33,442 nt of DNA from an uncultured Lachnospiraceae bacterium (lineage in GTDB: Bacteria > Bacillota > Clostridia > Lachnospirales > Lachnospiraceae). The stretch is from NCBI GenBank assembly GCA_934371505.1, contig CAKRNW010000008.1, positions 1 through 33,442 on the forward strand. Reading direction: 5' to 3'. Shown here in pieces: positions 33,288 to 33,442 of the stretch (position 1 is the first letter of the stretch; each line of letters begins with the position of its first letter). The notes under the pieces were generated by a model that saw only the letters and a list, made by a program, of their open reading frames with translations, had not been told where the DNA came from and made no database searches. The position numbers were made by a program, and so were the translations under genes.

Positions 33288-33413
33288 AAGAAGCATCACA
33301 GGCAGTTAAAACTGATATTAGCATGGTGTGTGATACATCAGGATGAACTGATGCAAAACTGGGAACTGTCCAAAGATGGACTTCCGCTTAATAGGATTAA
33401 TCCATTAGTGTAG
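33288..33413 (+). pseudogene. DUF4160 protein, N-terminus lost
   Basis: The frame before TAG 33411 reads LKLILAWCVIHQDELMQNW then ELSKDGLPLNRINPLV, the conserved end of DUF4160 proteins. An in-frame TAG at 33285 and no start codon with homology upstream show that the N-terminal half (with the usual ISMFYGI and PPHFHA segments) is missing. DUF4160 genes usually precede a DUF2442 gene, as here. Confidence 0.6.
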
Positions 33414-33422
33414 GAGGCAGAT

Positions 33423-33442
33423 ATGTTTTATGATATTGTGCA
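33423..33442 (+). CDS. Start of a DUF2442-type gene (cut by window end)
   Basis: ATG at 33423 preceded by AGGAGG five bases upstream; the six visible codons read MFYDIV, a usual start of DUF2442 proteins that pair with DUF4160. Only the context and start support the call. Confidence 0.5.

Overview
The window is a chromosomal replication-origin region from a low-to-moderate-GC anaerobic Firmicute, most likely a Lachnospiraceae gut bacterium (Blautia/Dorea/Ruminococcus-like; family fairly sure, genus a guess). The support is the gene order rpmH-rnpA-yidD-yidC-jag-mnmE-mnmG-rsmG facing away from dnaA-dnaN-S4-recF-gyrB-gyrA, with DnaA boxes between the two arms and two perfect parS sites about 9 kb away. 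A high-molecular-weight rubredoxin points to an anaerobe. No rRNA, tRNA or CRISPR array was seen.

Layout. Positions 1-1018: tail of an unidentified ORF and a wrecked serine recombinase. 1019-4756 (minus): two-gene LacLM beta-galactosidase and a secreted or anchored GH114-type protein, with a 10-codon GH13 glycosidase remnant just beyond. 4837-8815 (minus): operon of an RluA-type pseudouridine synthase, an O-antigen-ligase-like membrane protein and a RocB-like M20 peptidase, joined by ATGA overlaps. 8816-9541: sparse region with an orphan terminator, a nuclease-tail-like ORF and a short-repeat hairpin. 9542-12458: MATE exporter, a convergent MazEF-like pair with a palindromic operator, a FGGY kinase remnant and the flavin reductase-rubredoxin. 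12619-14834 (minus): OmpR-type two-component system. 14985-23510 (minus): gyrA to dnaA. 23511-23956: oriC. 23957-30824 (plus): ribosomal protein L34, RNase P protein, membrane insertion, tRNA and rRNA modification. 30876-32589 (plus): soluble DegS/DegU-like two-component system. 32590-33442: parS cluster followed by broken AraC and DUF4160 genes and the start of a DUF2442 gene.

The core genes work as the usual origin neighbourhood: DnaA loads at boxes on both sides of its own gene, DnaN and RecF serve replication and repair, gyrase relieves supercoils, and the rpmH arm makes ribosome, RNase P and membrane-insertion components. Both edges of the core are littered with gene remnants (serine recombinase, GH13, FGGY kinase, Rpn-like tail, AraC, DUF4160), so insertion and deletion have been frequent there. 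The most noteworthy points are the bipartite origin, the parS cluster with no parA or parB in view, the DegSU-like pair between rsmG and parS, the MazEF-like locus with a 13-bp-arm palindrome over its promoter, and two places where a promoter appears to be built into an upstream gene's terminator hairpin.
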